Shown here piece by piece: positions 9,749 through 18,851 of a DNA stretch of 64,000 nt. Position 1 is the first letter of the stretch. The number at the start of each line of letters is the position of its first letter. This DNA is from a bacterium (lineage in GTDB: Bacteria > Campylobacterota > Campylobacteria > Campylobacterales > Sulfurimonadaceae). Where the stretch lies: assembly GCA_018825665.1 (NCBI GenBank), contig JAHJEG010000011.1, forward strand, positions 1-64,000, written 5' to 3'. The position numbers and the translations under genes are program-made. The notes beneath the pieces are model-generated. The model made no database searches, had not been told where the DNA came from, and saw nothing but the letters and a program-made list of their open reading frames with translations.

Positions 9749-10996
9749 ATGCAAGCAGATTTAATTGTAGGTATCCAATGGGGAGACGAAGGAAAAGGTA
9801 AGATAGTCGATAGACTGGCAAAAGAGTATGATATGGTTTGTAGAAGCCAGGGCGGGCATAATGCCGGACATACTATCTGGGTTGACGGTGTAAAATATGC
9901 GCTTCATCTTATTCCATCGGGGGTTTTAAATCCTAAGGCAATTAATGTCGTGGGTAACGGGGTCGTTTTGTCTCCGGAATCAATTATAAAAGAGATGGTA
10001 CAGTTTGAAGGCCTAGAAGGGCGTCTTTTTATTTCAGACAAAGCACACCTAAATCTACCTTATCACTCTTTGATTGACCAGGCGCGTGAGAGGCTCAAAG
10101 GGGACAAAGCTATCGGAACAACGGGTAAGGGAATCGGACCTGCCTATTCTGATAAAATAAATCGTGTCGGATTCAGAGTCGGTGAGCTTTTAAATCCTGC
10201 AAAACTTTGCGCATCCATCATAGAGTATTTTGAGCAAAATAGAGCCATATTCGATATCTATGAGATAGCAACGCCTACTGAAAAAGAGTTACTGGCGGAG
10301 CTTGAGGCTTATAATGCCAAACTCGCTCCATTTATTACAGACACAACGCAGATGGTTTGGAACGCACTTGATGCAGATAAGAGAATTCTTTTAGAAGGTG
10401 CGCAGGGAACAATGCTGGACATAGACCATGGTACCTATCCGTATGTGACTTCATCTGCAACTGTAAGTGCCGGTGCATGTACAGGTCTTGGAATCAATCC
10501 TAAGGATATAGGAAAAGTCACAGGGATAGTAAAAGCTTACTGTACCCGTGTGGGCAACGGACCGTTCCCAAGTGAAGATTTGGGCGAAGAGGGTAAAAGA
10601 CTGGGCAAACAGGGACACGAATTCGGTACAACTACGGGCCGTGCAAGAAGATGCGGCTGGTTCGATGCAATCGCTACAAAATATGCAAGCCGTCTTAACG
10701 GTTGTGATGAATTAGCACTTATGAAGCTTGATGTCCTTGATGGTTTTGATGAAGTAAAAGTTTGTATCGCGTACGAGCTTGATGGAAAAGAGATAGATTA
10801 TCTACCGGCAAATCTCGAAGATGTCAAGCCTATTTACAAATCGTTCAAAGGCTGGGACAAATCGGTTGGAGCCAGAACCCTTGAAGAACTTCCTCAAGAA
10901 GCAAGAGATTATATTTTGGCAATCCAGGAGATTACTAAAACAAAAGTAGGTATCATCTCTACATCACCTGAAAGAGAAGATACTATCATACTTTAA
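9749..10996 (+). CDS. purA: Adenylosuccinate synthetase
   Basis: PurA joins IMP and aspartate with GTP hydrolysis, the first committed step to AMP. The 415-residue protein starts with the GTP-binding loop QWGDEGKGK (residues 9-17), followed by [22 protein letters not shown] and [22 protein letters not shown]-type IMP-site sequences. The purA-fliJ-motE order matches Helicobacter pylori (HP0255-HP0257; established synteny as I recall it). Its stop codon overlaps the ribosome site of the next gene. Confidence 0.97.
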   Translation: MQADLIVGIQWGDEGKGKIVDRLAKEYDMVCRSQGGHNAGHTIWVDGVKYALHLIPSGVLNPKAINVVGNGVVLSPESIIKEMVQFEGLEGRLFISDKAHLNLPYHSLIDQARERLKGDKAIGTTGKGIGPAYSDKINRVGFRVGELLNPAKLCASIIEYFEQNRAIFDIYEIATPTEKELLAELEAYNAKLAPFITDTTQMVWNALDADKRILLEGAQGTMLDIDHGTYPYVTSSATVSAGACTGLGINPKDIGKVTGIVKAYCTRVGNGPFPSEDLGEEGKRLGKQGHEFGTTTGRARRCGWFDAIATKYASRLNGCDELALMKLDVLDGFDEVKVCIAYELDGKEIDYLPANLEDVKPIYKSFKGWDKSVGARTLEELPQEARDYILAIQEITKTKVGIISTSPEREDTIIL

Positions 10997-11007
10997 AGGA
11001 TTCCATT

Positions 11008-11430
11008 TTGAAGACCCGTTTTAGCTCTTTGGTAAATTTGAAAAAAGATACTATGGATAAGAGTGAGCGAGTCTTGCAAAAGGCAAATGCCGATCTAAAC
11101 AGTGCTGCTACAGCACTTGAAATTTCTTATTCATCTTTGGGAGAAATAGAGTCTCCCCTTAGCGGTACTATTACACAACTGCTTGCATCAAGAACACTTT
11201 TTTCTTCTCAAAGAGATATTATAAAGCATAATCAGGAATGGGTGCATTTTGCGAAAAATCAGGTTTTTCAGGCAAAAGAGCAACTTAAATCAGATATGAT
11301 ACAGTATGAAAAGTTTAAGTATCTAGAACTTCAAGAGATAAAAAAGATTATAGACAAACAAAAGGTACAAGAGGTAAAAGAGTTGGATGAAATAGCCTCT
11401 ATCACGCATACCAGAAATAAAAAAGGCTAG
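11008..11430 (+). CDS. fliJ: FliJ-like flagellar export protein
   Basis: This 140-residue, almost wholly alpha-helical, charged coiled-coil protein starts at TTG with AAAGGA seven bases upstream. In size and position right after purA it matches the H. pylori FliJ homologue. FliJ links the export ATPase to the flagellar type III gate and escorts chaperones. The family is too diverged for motifs, so the call rests on length, coiled coil and synteny with the motE-like gene two bases downstream. Confidence 0.7.
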   Translation: MKTRFSSLVNLKKDTMDKSERVLQKANADLNSAATALEISYSSLGEIESPLSGTITQLLASRTLFSSQRDIIKHNQEWVHFAKNQVFQAKEQLKSDMIQYEKFKYLELQEIKKIIDKQKVQEVKELDEIASITHTRNKKG

Positions 11431-11432
11431 AG

Positions 11433-11966
11433 ATGAATTCAATATTGCAAAAGATTTTAGTTAAAGTATTTTTATTTGTATTTTCATTTTCCTCTGTTTT
11501 TGCACTGGAAACAAGTGACAGACTTTTTGAATGTACCGAGATATTCAAAGAGAGAAAAAGTGAACTTTTGGTGGAACTTGAAAGAATTGATGAGCAAAAA
11601 CAGTCTTTAAATGCTTTGAAAACGGCTACAGAAGAGCTTTTGAGAAAAAAAGAGACGAGTCTCAACCAAAGAGAAGAGGTTCTTGACTCAAAGTTGGCCG
11701 AGATAGCACAAAAAGAAGAGTCAATTAAAAAAATGCTTACAAAGAATGAAGCGGTATTAAAAGAGATAAAAGAGATAAAAATGAGTAAAGTGGCCCAGAC
11801 TTTTGCAAAGATGAAAGCGGCTGCAGCATCTAAAATCCTCTCAGATATGAACAAAGAGGAAGCCGCGGGTATTCTCGGCTCGTTAAAACCAAAAACAGTG
11901 GGTCAAATACTAAGCAAAATGGATGCAAAAAAAGCATCAGAATTGACACTAATTTTAAGCAACTAA
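11433..11966 (+). CDS. MotE-like periplasmic flagellar motor protein
   Basis: The 177-residue product has an N-terminal signal segment (about 1-24, ending SSVFA), a long coiled coil (about 40-115) and a C-terminal MgtE-N-like helical repeat: KMKAAAASKILSDMNKEEAA then GSLKPKTVGQILSKMDAKKA. This architecture is that of MotE, a periplasmic chaperone of motor proteins, and of its Campylobacterota relatives. The ATG lies two bases after the fliJ-like stop, so the two are co-translated. The role is inferred. Confidence 0.7.
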   Translation: MNSILQKILVKVFLFVFSFSSVFALETSDRLFECTEIFKERKSELLVELERIDEQKQSLNALKTATEELLRKKETSLNQREEVLDSKLAEIAQKEESIKKMLTKNEAVLKEIKEIKMSKVAQTFAKMKAAAASKILSDMNKEEAAGILGSLKPKTVGQILSKMDAKKASELTLILSN

Positions 11967-12027
11967 TCATATCTTTACCTAAGATATTGTAAAATAACAA
12001 AATTTATATTAACAAATAGGGCCTGCA

Positions 12028-12576
12028 ATGAAAATATCACTTAAATCTATACCTCACATAGCTAGTAAAATTGCGATCGATTTAAATAAAAGTGGTGCAG
12101 TTTCAATGACAAAAGGTCTAGAAGCAATAGCCCATGAAGCTGAAAAAGTAATAGCTGATAACGTAAAAAAAGAGATGGCACTTGAAGAAAAAGTAAGTGA
12201 GATATGTGATGACAACGAAGAGCAGATAGATTTTATGCTGGCAGATGAAAGACAACTGTTTTTTATGATAAAAAAGAAATTGGCTCCAGAATTTGGAGTT
12301 ATATTAAATTATGAAGATAGATTTTCAGATATTTCCCACAAGATATTAGATGAGCTTTACGAAGAAGATTTGATCCATTTTGAAGTGGCGGAAAATAGAA
12401 TTAAAAATATCATATATAACTCTATAACATCTTTTATAGCTGACGATTCTCAATTGCAGGATGCTGTTATGGATAAAATCAGAACATACAAAAAAAGGTA
12501 TATACCTGGGACTGACGAGTTTGAAATTTTATTTGAAAAACTATACAAAGAAGAATTGACGAAGAGAGGGATGTAA
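12028..12576 (+). CDS. DUF507 family protein
   Basis: This is a 182-residue soluble acidic protein made of two similar halves (each with a helix, a charged stretch and a DELYEED- or EKLYKEEL-like segment), a pattern of the DUF507 family found in Campylobacterota, Aquificota and deltaproteobacteria. Function unknown. It lies two bases before carA and shares its transcript; the same adjacency is known from Campylobacter. A TAAAAT box at 11990-11995 and AGGG at 12018-12021 precede the ATG. Confidence 0.8.
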   Translation: MKISLKSIPHIASKIAIDLNKSGAVSMTKGLEAIAHEAEKVIADNVKKEMALEEKVSEICDDNEEQIDFMLADERQLFFMIKKKLAPEFGVILNYEDRFSDISHKILDELYEEDLIHFEVAENRIKNIIYNSITSFIADDSQLQDAVMDKIRTYKKRYIPGTDEFEILFEKLYKEELTKRGM

Positions 12577-12578
12577 GA

Positions 12579-13718
12579 GTGGACGCTCAAATGAAAAAAG
12601 TTTGGATTTATCTCGAAAACGGGACATTTTTGGAAGCGCACAGTTTTGGTGCAGATGATACCAGTGTAGGCGAAATTGTATTTAACACATCCTTGAGCGG
12701 ATATCAGGAGATTATGTCTGACCCATCGTATGCAGGACAATTTGTGACATTTACTATGCCTGAAATAGGCAATGTCGGTGTGAATGATCAGGACATGGAA
12801 AGTAAAAGTGCACATGCCAAGGGGATGTTGGTTCGAAATTATCAGGCCAGATATTCAAATTTCAGAGCTGAAGACTCTTTGGACAGCTTTTTAAAAAAAT
12901 ACAATATTATGGGTATCTGCGATTTGGATACAAGATATCTGACCAAGATGATACGAAGCGAAGGCGCTATGATGATGGTGGCTTCAACTCAAATCAGCGA
13001 AAAAGAAGAGCTGAAAAAGATTTTGGAAAACTCACCCCGTATAGAAGACGTGAACTATATTGATATTGTAAGTACAAAAGAAGCGTATAAACATACCGAT
13101 GCGACCTATTCAAAAGATAAATTTGAATATGAGCAGGCACCGCAGGCGGAAGCCAATATTGCAGTTATAGATTTTGGAGTCAAAAGAAATATCCTAAATG
13201 AATTGGTACATGCTAAAATCGGCGTTGAGGTTATTCCAAATGATTTTGATGCAGATGTGCTAATAAGCCGCTATAACTCAAAAGAAATAGACGGGGTGTT
13301 TTTGTCAAACGGTCCGGGTGATCCGCTTGTGTTAAAAAAAGAGCAGGAGCAGATTAAAAAACTTATAGCCGCAAAGATTCCGATGTTTGGAATTTGTTTG
13401 GGGCATCAGCTTTTGTCAATATCTCATGGTTATGATACGTATAAGCTGAAGTTTGGGCATCATGGCGGAAATCATCCTGTCAAAAATGCAAAAACAGGCC
13501 TGGTTGAAATCACTGCACAAAACCACAACTATAATGTTCCTGATAGTATCGTAGAGATTGCAGAGGTCACACATACGAATCTTTTTGACAATACGATTGA
13601 AGGGCTAAAATATAATGATGCACCGATTTTTTCTGTTCAGCATCACCCGGAATCAAGTCCGGGTCCCAAAGAGAGTAGATATATATTCAATGAATTCTTA
13701 TCTTTAATAAAAAGATAA
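12579..13718 (+). CDS. carA: Carbamoyl-phosphate synthase small subunit
   Basis: CarA is the glutaminase subunit: it releases ammonia from glutamine for the CarB synthase, feeding arginine and pyrimidine synthesis. The 379-residue protein has the N-terminal CarA domain (FNTSLSGYQEIMSDPSYAGQ) and a class I amidotransferase domain with the nucleophile in FGICLGHQ (about C273) and the His-Glu pair in QHHPESSPG. The GTG start is preferred to the ATG at 12591 because AGAGAGGG lies nine bases before it. carB is not in the window. Confidence 0.95.
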   Translation: MDAQMKKVWIYLENGTFLEAHSFGADDTSVGEIVFNTSLSGYQEIMSDPSYAGQFVTFTMPEIGNVGVNDQDMESKSAHAKGMLVRNYQARYSNFRAEDSLDSFLKKYNIMGICDLDTRYLTKMIRSEGAMMMVASTQISEKEELKKILENSPRIEDVNYIDIVSTKEAYKHTDATYSKDKFEYEQAPQAEANIAVIDFGVKRNILNELVHAKIGVEVIPNDFDADVLISRYNSKEIDGVFLSNGPGDPLVLKKEQEQIKKLIAAKIPMFGICLGHQLLSISHGYDTYKLKFGHHGGNHPVKNAKTGLVEITAQNHNYNVPDSIVEIAEVTHTNLFDNTIEGLKYNDAPIFSVQHHPESSPGPKESRYIFNEFLSLIKR

Positions 13719-13720
13719 AA

Positions 13721-13744
13721 GGACACCTTTTAAAAAAGGTGTCC
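13721..13744 (+). terminator. Hairpin after carA
   Basis: GGACACCTTT (13721-13730) pairs with AAAGGTGTCC (13735-13744), a 10-bp stem with a 4-base loop two bases after the carA stop. No T-run follows, so it may stabilise the mRNA end or pause polymerase rather than terminate by itself. The rest of the gap to 13950 is AT-rich and holds the ccoN promoter (CATAAT around 13918-13923). Confidence 0.5.
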
Positions 13745-13950
13745 GTAGACTGCGTAAAATTGTAACATCTTTGAATTCTTAAAATAAAATAAAATTTCAA
13801 AAGTAAACAAAAAGATAATAAATCATCAAATATAACTTCAAATTAAGATTACTTAAACATATCTATTGATATTATGACAATGTTAATTGGTCTAAATTTT
13901 TATTTTAAAACTTTAGGCATAATTGCTTTGAATCTTTAAGGAGGCTATAT

Positions 13951-15444
13951 ATGGAGAATCGTCCATTAGAGTACGACTATACAGTTGCAAAGATGTTCAT
14001 GCTTACAACAATCATTTTAGGGATTGTTGGTATGCTCATCGGTGTGATATTAGCATTTCAACTTGCTTTTCCAGAGGTTAATCTAATCTTAGGTGAAGGT
14101 CTAGCTGAATACACTAACTTTAGTCGTCTTCGTCCACTGCATACTGATGCAGTTATTTTCGGGTTTACATTTAGTGGTATTTTTTCTACTTGGTATTATG
14201 TTGGTCAACGTGTACTAAAAGTGTCAATGGCAGAGTCAGGCTTTTTGATGTTTATTGGTAAGTTACATTTCTGGTTATATTTAGTAGGTGTTGCAGCTGT
14301 TGTTGTTTCATTGTTCATGGGTATAACTACTTCAAAAGAGTACGCTGAATTTGAATGGCCAATCGACATCGCTATCGTTGTTGTATGGGTTCTATTTGGT
14401 TTAAGTATATTTGGTCTTATCGGTATTCGCCGTGAAAAATCATTATACATCTCTATTTGGTACTATATAGCTACATTCTTAGGTATAGCAATGCTTTATC
14501 TATTTAACAATATGGAAATTCCTACAATGTTGGCACAAAGTGCTGCAGGAGAATCCGGTATTGGTGCATGGTACCATTCAGTATCAATGTATGCAGGTAC
14601 TAATGATGCCCTAGTACAATGGTGGTATGGTCACAATGCGGTTGCATTTGGTTTTACAGTTCCTATTGTTGCTATGATTTATTATTTCCTACCAAAAGAG
14701 TCTGGTCAAGCTATCTACTCATACAAATTGTCATTACTTTCTTTCTGGGGATTGATGTTCGTATATTTATGGGCTGGTGGACACCACTTATTGTACTCAA
14801 CTGTTCCAGACTGGATGCAGACTATGGGTTCAATATTCTCTGTTATCCTGATCCTTCCATCATGGGGTTCAGCTATCAATATGCTTCTTACAATGAAGGG
14901 TGAGTGGCAACAAGTTGCAGCATCTCCATTGATCAAGTTTATGGTTCTTGGTTCAACATTCTATATGTTCTCTACATTAGAAGGTCCAATCCAGGCAATC
15001 AAATCTGTTAATGCAATCGCACACTTTACTGACTGGATCGTCGGTCACGTACATGACGGTGTTCTTGGATGGGTTGGCTTTATGATTATGGCTGCACTTT
15101 TCCACATGGCACCTCGTGTGTTCAAGCGTGAGATTTACTCTAAATCTTTGATGGCTACACAATTCTGGATCCAAACTTTAGGTGTTGTTTTATACTTCAC
15201 TTCAATGTGGATTGCTGGTATTACTCAAGGTATGATGTGGCGTGCTCACGATGAATTCGGTAACTTAGCGTACTCATTTATCGATACAGTAACTGTACTT
15301 CATCCTTATTACACTATTCGTGGTGTAGGTGGTCTCTTGTACCTAGTTGGTTTCTTGATGTTTGCTTATAACATTTATAAAACTATGTCTGCTCGTCCTG
15401 TTGAAGAATCTGAGCTACAAAACGCTTCGCCTATGGGCGCATAA
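13951..15444 (+). CDS. ccoN: cbb3-type cytochrome c oxidase subunit I
   Basis: CcoN holds the haem b, haem b3 and CuB centres where oxygen is reduced to water. The 497-residue, 12-helix protein shows the low-spin haem ligand region RLRPLHTDAVIFGF (near residue 55), WWYGHNAVAFG with the CuB histidine, GGHHLLYS, and HVHDGVLGWVGF with the two haem histidines. AAGGAGG sits seven bases before the ATG. It opens an eight-gene run with 10-15 base gaps. Codon choice is strongly biased, as in highly expressed genes. cbb3 oxidases have high oxygen affinity, which fits a microaerophile. Confidence 0.97.
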   Translation: MENRPLEYDYTVAKMFMLTTIILGIVGMLIGVILAFQLAFPEVNLILGEGLAEYTNFSRLRPLHTDAVIFGFTFSGIFSTWYYVGQRVLKVSMAESGFLMFIGKLHFWLYLVGVAAVVVSLFMGITTSKEYAEFEWPIDIAIVVVWVLFGLSIFGLIGIRREKSLYISIWYYIATFLGIAMLYLFNNMEIPTMLAQSAAGESGIGAWYHSVSMYAGTNDALVQWWYGHNAVAFGFTVPIVAMIYYFLPKESGQAIYSYKLSLLSFWGLMFVYLWAGGHHLLYSTVPDWMQTMGSIFSVILILPSWGSAINMLLTMKGEWQQVAASPLIKFMVLGSTFYMFSTLEGPIQAIKSVNAIAHFTDWIVGHVHDGVLGWVGFMIMAALFHMAPRVFKREIYSKSLMATQFWIQTLGVVLYFTSMWIAGITQGMMWRAHDEFGNLAYSFIDTVTVLHPYYTIRGVGGLLYLVGFLMFAYNIYKTMSARPVEESELQNASPMGA

Positions 15445-15459
15445 AGAAAAGGAGATAAT

Positions 15460-16152
15460 ATGTTTCATTGGTTAGAAAAACATCCGTTCTTTTTTGCGGT
15501 AGGTGTATTTTTAGTAATTTCGTTTGCAGGTTTGATTGAAATTCTTCCAAACTTTGCTCAAGCGTCTCGTCCTGTTATCGGTACGACTCCTTATTCAACT
15601 TTGGAATTAGCAGGTCGTCATGTTTATATCAAAAACAGTTGTAATGCTTGTCACTCACAATTGGTTCGTCCGTTTAAATCAGAAACTGACCGTTACGGTC
15701 ACTACTCTTTAAGTGGTGAATATGCATATGACCGTCCATTCCTTTGGGGTTCTAAAAGAACTGGTCCGGATTTATGGCGTGTGGGTAACTACCGTACTAC
15801 AGACTGGCATGAAAATCATATGAAAGATCCAGCCGGTGTTGTTCCAGGTTCAATTATGCCTGCATACCGTTGGATGTTTACAAACAATGCTGATATTGAC
15901 ACTGCTTTTGCAGAACAATTAACGGTAGCTCAGTTCTTTTCAGTTCCTTACAACAAACCGGTTCCTATGAAAGACGGATCTACAACAGTTGTTAAAATGG
16001 GATCAAGTGTTGCAGAAGCAAACGCTTTAGCATTGGCTGAAGCAAAACTTATTGCAGCTGATATGAAAGATCAAGATGTTAAAGATGCAGTAGCAAACGG
16101 TCAGATTCCTGAAATCGTTGCTTTAATTGCATATTTAAATAGTCTTAAGTAG
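15460..16152 (+). CDS. ccoO: cbb3 oxidase mono-haem cytochrome c subunit II
   Basis: CcoO passes electrons from soluble cytochrome c or CcoP to CcoN. The 230-residue protein has one N-terminal membrane anchor (about 8-30) and a periplasmic domain with the haem motif CNACH at about residues 61-65, followed by SQLVRPF. The methionine ligand is probably in GSIMPAYRWMF near residue 135. It follows ccoN by 15 bases with an AAGGAG site. Confidence 0.96.
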   Translation: MFHWLEKHPFFFAVGVFLVISFAGLIEILPNFAQASRPVIGTTPYSTLELAGRHVYIKNSCNACHSQLVRPFKSETDRYGHYSLSGEYAYDRPFLWGSKRTGPDLWRVGNYRTTDWHENHMKDPAGVVPGSIMPAYRWMFTNNADIDTAFAEQLTVAQFFSVPYNKPVPMKDGSTTVVKMGSSVAEANALALAEAKLIAADMKDQDVKDAVANGQIPEIVALIAYLNSLK

Positions 16153-16164
16153 TAGGGGTTTGTA

Positions 16165-16371
16165 GTGGATATTGCTGAATTACAGGCTTATGGCTATTTT
16201 GCATTAACTGGTTTTATGGTACTTGTTCTTTATGGATACATCTATCATTTATATTCAAAGAAAAAAGATGCAGATGGGCATGATTATGAAGATTATAGCA
16301 ATATGGCACTAAACGATGACATAGATGATGCACCTGTAACATCTATGTCTGATGATAAAGAGAAGAAATAG
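16165..16371 (+). CDS. ccoQ: cbb3 oxidase small subunit CcoQ/FixQ
   Basis: This 68-residue protein has one transmembrane helix (about 10-30, YFALTGFMVLVLYGYIYHLY) and an acidic cytoplasmic tail. The position between ccoO and ccoP and the helix followed by YSKKK are typical of CcoQ, which stabilises the oxidase. It starts at GTG with AGGGG upstream. Confidence 0.88.
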   Translation: MDIAELQAYGYFALTGFMVLVLYGYIYHLYSKKKDADGHDYEDYSNMALNDDIDDAPVTSMSDDKEKK

Positions 16372-16380
16372 GAGAGATAT

Positions 16381-17304
16381 ATGAATAAGCTTTATCTTTG
16401 GGGAATTATATTTACTGCTCTAATGTTACTGTTCACTTACATGTCAGTAGCTGGTTCAGAGGGTGGTTTAAATGATGATATCGTCAATATACTTGCAATT
16501 GCCGGTGCTGTAGCACTTGTTTTAATTTCAGTATTTGTTGTTATCAAGTATGTTCGCCAAATGCAAACTGACACTGCTGATGGTCAATTAGCAGATGAGA
16601 GTTGGGATGGTATTGGTGAGTATTTAAATGAAGTACCAAAAGGCTGGGCAATTATGTTCTTGCTTACTATGGTATGGGGTATGTGGTATTTTACAGTTGG
16701 TTACCCGGTGAATGCATATTCACAAATTGGTGAATACAATGAAGATACTGCAGCACATAATGAAAAGTTCAATGCACAATACGCGTCTATTACTGGTGAG
16801 AGACTAGTAGAGATGGGTGAATCTGTGTTTTTGGCTGAATGTAAAATTTGTCACGGTATTGCTGCGGACGGTATTGACGGTAAGGCAGCAAATCTTAATG
16901 TAAGAATTGAAGCTAATGTTGTTAAGCATGTTGTAGAAAACGGTTCAAACAACAGTTTACTAGGCAGTGAAATGCCAATGCCGGATCGTAATGGATTATT
17001 TAACAATAATACAGGTGCTTTAATTACTGATGCTGAGATAGATGCTGTATCTGCTTATGTAGCAAATGGTATGAGTGGAGCCGGTGCTGATGTATTTGCT
17101 GGTACTTGTGCTGCTTGTCACGGTGAAGATGGTAAAGGTATGGAATATGTTGCTCCTAGTGTAGCTACATTTACTCCTGAACTTGTTACTAATATTCTTA
17201 ACCATGGTAAAAAAGGTGTAATCGGTGAAATGCCTAAGTTTGATAGACTTAATGCTAAGCAAAAAGAAGCGGTTGGTGCTTACATCACTAGCTTAAGTAA
17301 ATAA
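16381..17304 (+). CDS. ccoP: cbb3 oxidase di-haem cytochrome c subunit III
   Basis: CcoP is the electron entry subunit. The 307-residue protein has two N-terminal membrane helices (about 5-22 and 36-56), a third near 93-112, then two cytochrome c domains with CKICH at about 154 and CAACH at about 243. Both have downstream methionines (SEMPMPD, GEMPKFD) as likely axial ligands. Two N-terminal helices before the conserved WD-region are common in Campylobacterota CcoP. Confidence 0.95.
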   Translation: MNKLYLWGIIFTALMLLFTYMSVAGSEGGLNDDIVNILAIAGAVALVLISVFVVIKYVRQMQTDTADGQLADESWDGIGEYLNEVPKGWAIMFLLTMVWGMWYFTVGYPVNAYSQIGEYNEDTAAHNEKFNAQYASITGERLVEMGESVFLAECKICHGIAADGIDGKAANLNVRIEANVVKHVVENGSNNSLLGSEMPMPDRNGLFNNNTGALITDAEIDAVSAYVANGMSGAGADVFAGTCAACHGEDGKGMEYVAPSVATFTPELVTNILNHGKKGVIGEMPKFDRLNAKQKEAVGAYITSLSK

Positions 17305-17314
17305 GGAGTCAGGT

Positions 17315-17524
17315 ATGAATGAAAACAGAAGCGTATTTGCTCTTGATGGCGTAACTGGTATGTTGATTGCAACAGTATTATTACTTATTATTTTAGCTGT
17401 TTTAACGGTTTGGGGTTTACAAGTACAAAATGCTAGCGCAACAAATTTTTACGATATTAAAGATGAGCAATCAATCAAGATGTTTAGTGCTGATAACGCT
17501 AAACACTTAGTTGATGTGAAGTAA
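17315..17524 (+). CDS. DUF4006 family small membrane protein
   Basis: This 69-residue protein with one central helix (about 14-38, rich in Leu/Ile) and a polar tail lies ten bases after ccoP. Its N-terminus MNENRSVFALDGVTGML is typical of DUF4006, a family tied to cbb3 operons in Campylobacterota. A role in oxidase assembly or stability is inferred from context only. Confidence 0.78.
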   Translation: MNENRSVFALDGVTGMLIATVLLLIILAVLTVWGLQVQNASATNFYDIKDEQSIKMFSADNAKHLVDVK

Positions 17525-17534
17525 AGGATAGATA

Positions 17535-17624
17535 ATGGAAAAAATAATTTCATGGGGCCTCGTAATCATGGCCATTTATACACTTTACGCGGTTGTAACA
17601 CCAAATCATCTTTTTATCGGTTAG
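17535..17624 (+). CDS. Small membrane protein in the cbb3 operon (29 aa)
   Basis: A short frame of 29 codons starts at ATG with AAAGGA seven bases upstream and ends at TAG. The product begins MEKIISWGLVIMAIYTLYAV and is a single hydrophobic helix with a short polar end (TPNHLFIG). It fits exactly between the DUF4006 gene (10 bases) and the next gene (9 bases), and its stop overlaps that gene's ribosome site. Tiny single-helix subunits are known in cbb3 oxidases (CcoM), so an oxidase-associated peptide is plausible. Gene callers with a length cut-off would miss it. Confidence 0.68.
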   Translation: MEKIISWGLVIMAIYTLYAVVTPNHLFIG

Positions 17625-17633
17625 GAAATTTCA

Positions 17634-18344
17634 TTGAAATTTTCAAGAGGGCTTGCGGCCCTCATCCTCATCCTCATCACAATCTTTCAAACAACATTAT
17701 CGGCAGAATATTTATATAAAGACGAAGTTATTAATAATCCGAGTTTTACACAAGAAGTGGAAAAATTGGGAGCAGAGCTTTATCAAAAGACAGGAATATC
17801 TTTAAGACTACTGATGCTTAGAGAGTTGCCGAACAAGCAATCGATTGTAGAATATGAGAAAGAACTTATAAAATCTTTTTCTGAGCCTACGATTTTATTG
17901 ACTTTTTCAGAATTGGATTCCAAGGTTGATATCTTAGCCAGTGAGCCTTCTTTATATGAGTATTTTGATAAAAAACAGGTTCTTAGTCCTGTTGCTTCTC
18001 CTGTTCAGGCTTTTTTGATGGCACTGTTTTACAGTGACGGATTTGAAAGCTTTAAGGAGATAGCAAGCAGTTCAGGCGGAACCATATTGCCACTGCTTGC
18101 ACAAAAAGCCAAGGACAATCAGCAGCTTGGAAAGTATTCGGGCTCTATGTACAACGGATATGTAGATATAGCAGAGCAGGTCGCAGAATATAAAAATGTC
18201 GTTTTGGACAATGCAGCAGGTAATGCGAACAAAAACAGTATATTAATTGTGAAGCTGTTGTTCTACGGTATGATAATCTATGGTATATTTCTCTACATTA
18301 AAAGAAAGATATACATAAGAAGGCAAAACAGTGAAGCAAAGTAG
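17634..18344 (+). CDS. Exported membrane-anchored protein, possibly TPM-domain-like
   Basis: This 236-residue protein has an N-terminal signal segment (about 6-24), a globular periplasmic region, and a C-terminal helix (about 205-222) ending in a basic tail KRKIYIRRQ. The layout and segments such as LGAELYQKTGISLRLLML and ILLTFSELDSKV recall the TPM (TLP18.3) fold, but the usual acidic metal motif is not obvious. TTG start with AGGAA six bases before. Co-transcribed with the cbb3 genes and overlapping fixH by 14 bases, so a role in oxidase assembly is inferred. Confidence 0.6.
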   Translation: MKFSRGLAALILILITIFQTTLSAEYLYKDEVINNPSFTQEVEKLGAELYQKTGISLRLLMLRELPNKQSIVEYEKELIKSFSEPTILLTFSELDSKVDILASEPSLYEYFDKKQVLSPVASPVQAFLMALFYSDGFESFKEIASSSGGTILPLLAQKAKDNQQLGKYSGSMYNGYVDIAEQVAEYKNVVLDNAAGNANKNSILIVKLLFYGMIIYGIFLYIKRKIYIRRQNSEAK

Positions 18345-18837
18345 CGGAAGAATATGGCCTTATGCCATAGGCGGGTCAATAATATTGGTATTTGGATTTT
18401 GTGTAGCGACAATAGTCGTTGCAAGTAAATTGCCTGTAGAGAACAGTGACACGTATATGATGGGTTACCATGATGCGGATGACAAAGCAAATGAGCTCAT
18501 TGAAGCAAGAATCGCTTTTGACAAAAAATACAAGATAGAATATATCACAGACGGGCTTAATACGAAAAACAGTGTAATCAGGTATAAAGTTACGGACACA
18601 AACTCCAATCTTGTAAATACTGCAAAAGTAAAAGTAATTATTACAAGACCAAACAATCACAAGCACGACCAGGAACTTATCAATCCAAGCGTACAAGACG
18701 GCATATATACATTCTCCGGTATTGAGCTTCCTCAAGAGGGAAGATGGGATATTATGGCAAAGGTCGATGTGGGCGAAGTCAGCAGATACTATAATGTAAA
18801 AGCGGATACCAGAGCCAAAGAAGCATTTGAGTACTAA
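18331..18837 (+). CDS. ccoH: FixH/CcoH-like cbb3 oxidase assembly protein
   Basis: This 168-residue protein has one N-terminal helix (about 10-32), then MMGYHDADDKANELI and a beta-rich extracytoplasmic domain with GIELPQEGRWDIMAKVD, the usual end of FixH proteins. FixH/CcoH is needed for stable cbb3 assembly. The GTG start has AAGAAGG seven bases upstream and lies inside the previous gene. The copper ATPase partner (CcoI) is not in this window. Confidence 0.8.
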   Translation: MKQSSGRIWPYAIGGSIILVFGFCVATIVVASKLPVENSDTYMMGYHDADDKANELIEARIAFDKKYKIEYITDGLNTKNSVIRYKVTDTNSNLVNTAKVKVIITRPNNHKHDQELINPSVQDGIYTFSGIELPQEGRWDIMAKVDVGEVSRYYNVKADTRAKEAFEY

Positions 18838-18851
18838 GAGTACTCTTTACT

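Noticed and set aside
12808-12818. GTGCACATGCC in carA as a copy of the word
   Set aside because: Two mismatches; kept out of the count, like GACCACATGCC at 52470-52480 and ATGCACATGCC at 62594-62604.
13861-13890. FNR-like dyad (TTGATATTATGACAA) before ccoN
   Set aside because: Only one half-site matches TTGAT; the other half is poor, and the region is too AT-rich to trust.
18836-18847. AAGAGTACTCTT palindrome before addB as an operator
   Set aside because: Short palindromes of this kind occur by chance; no second copy or promoter overlap was found.
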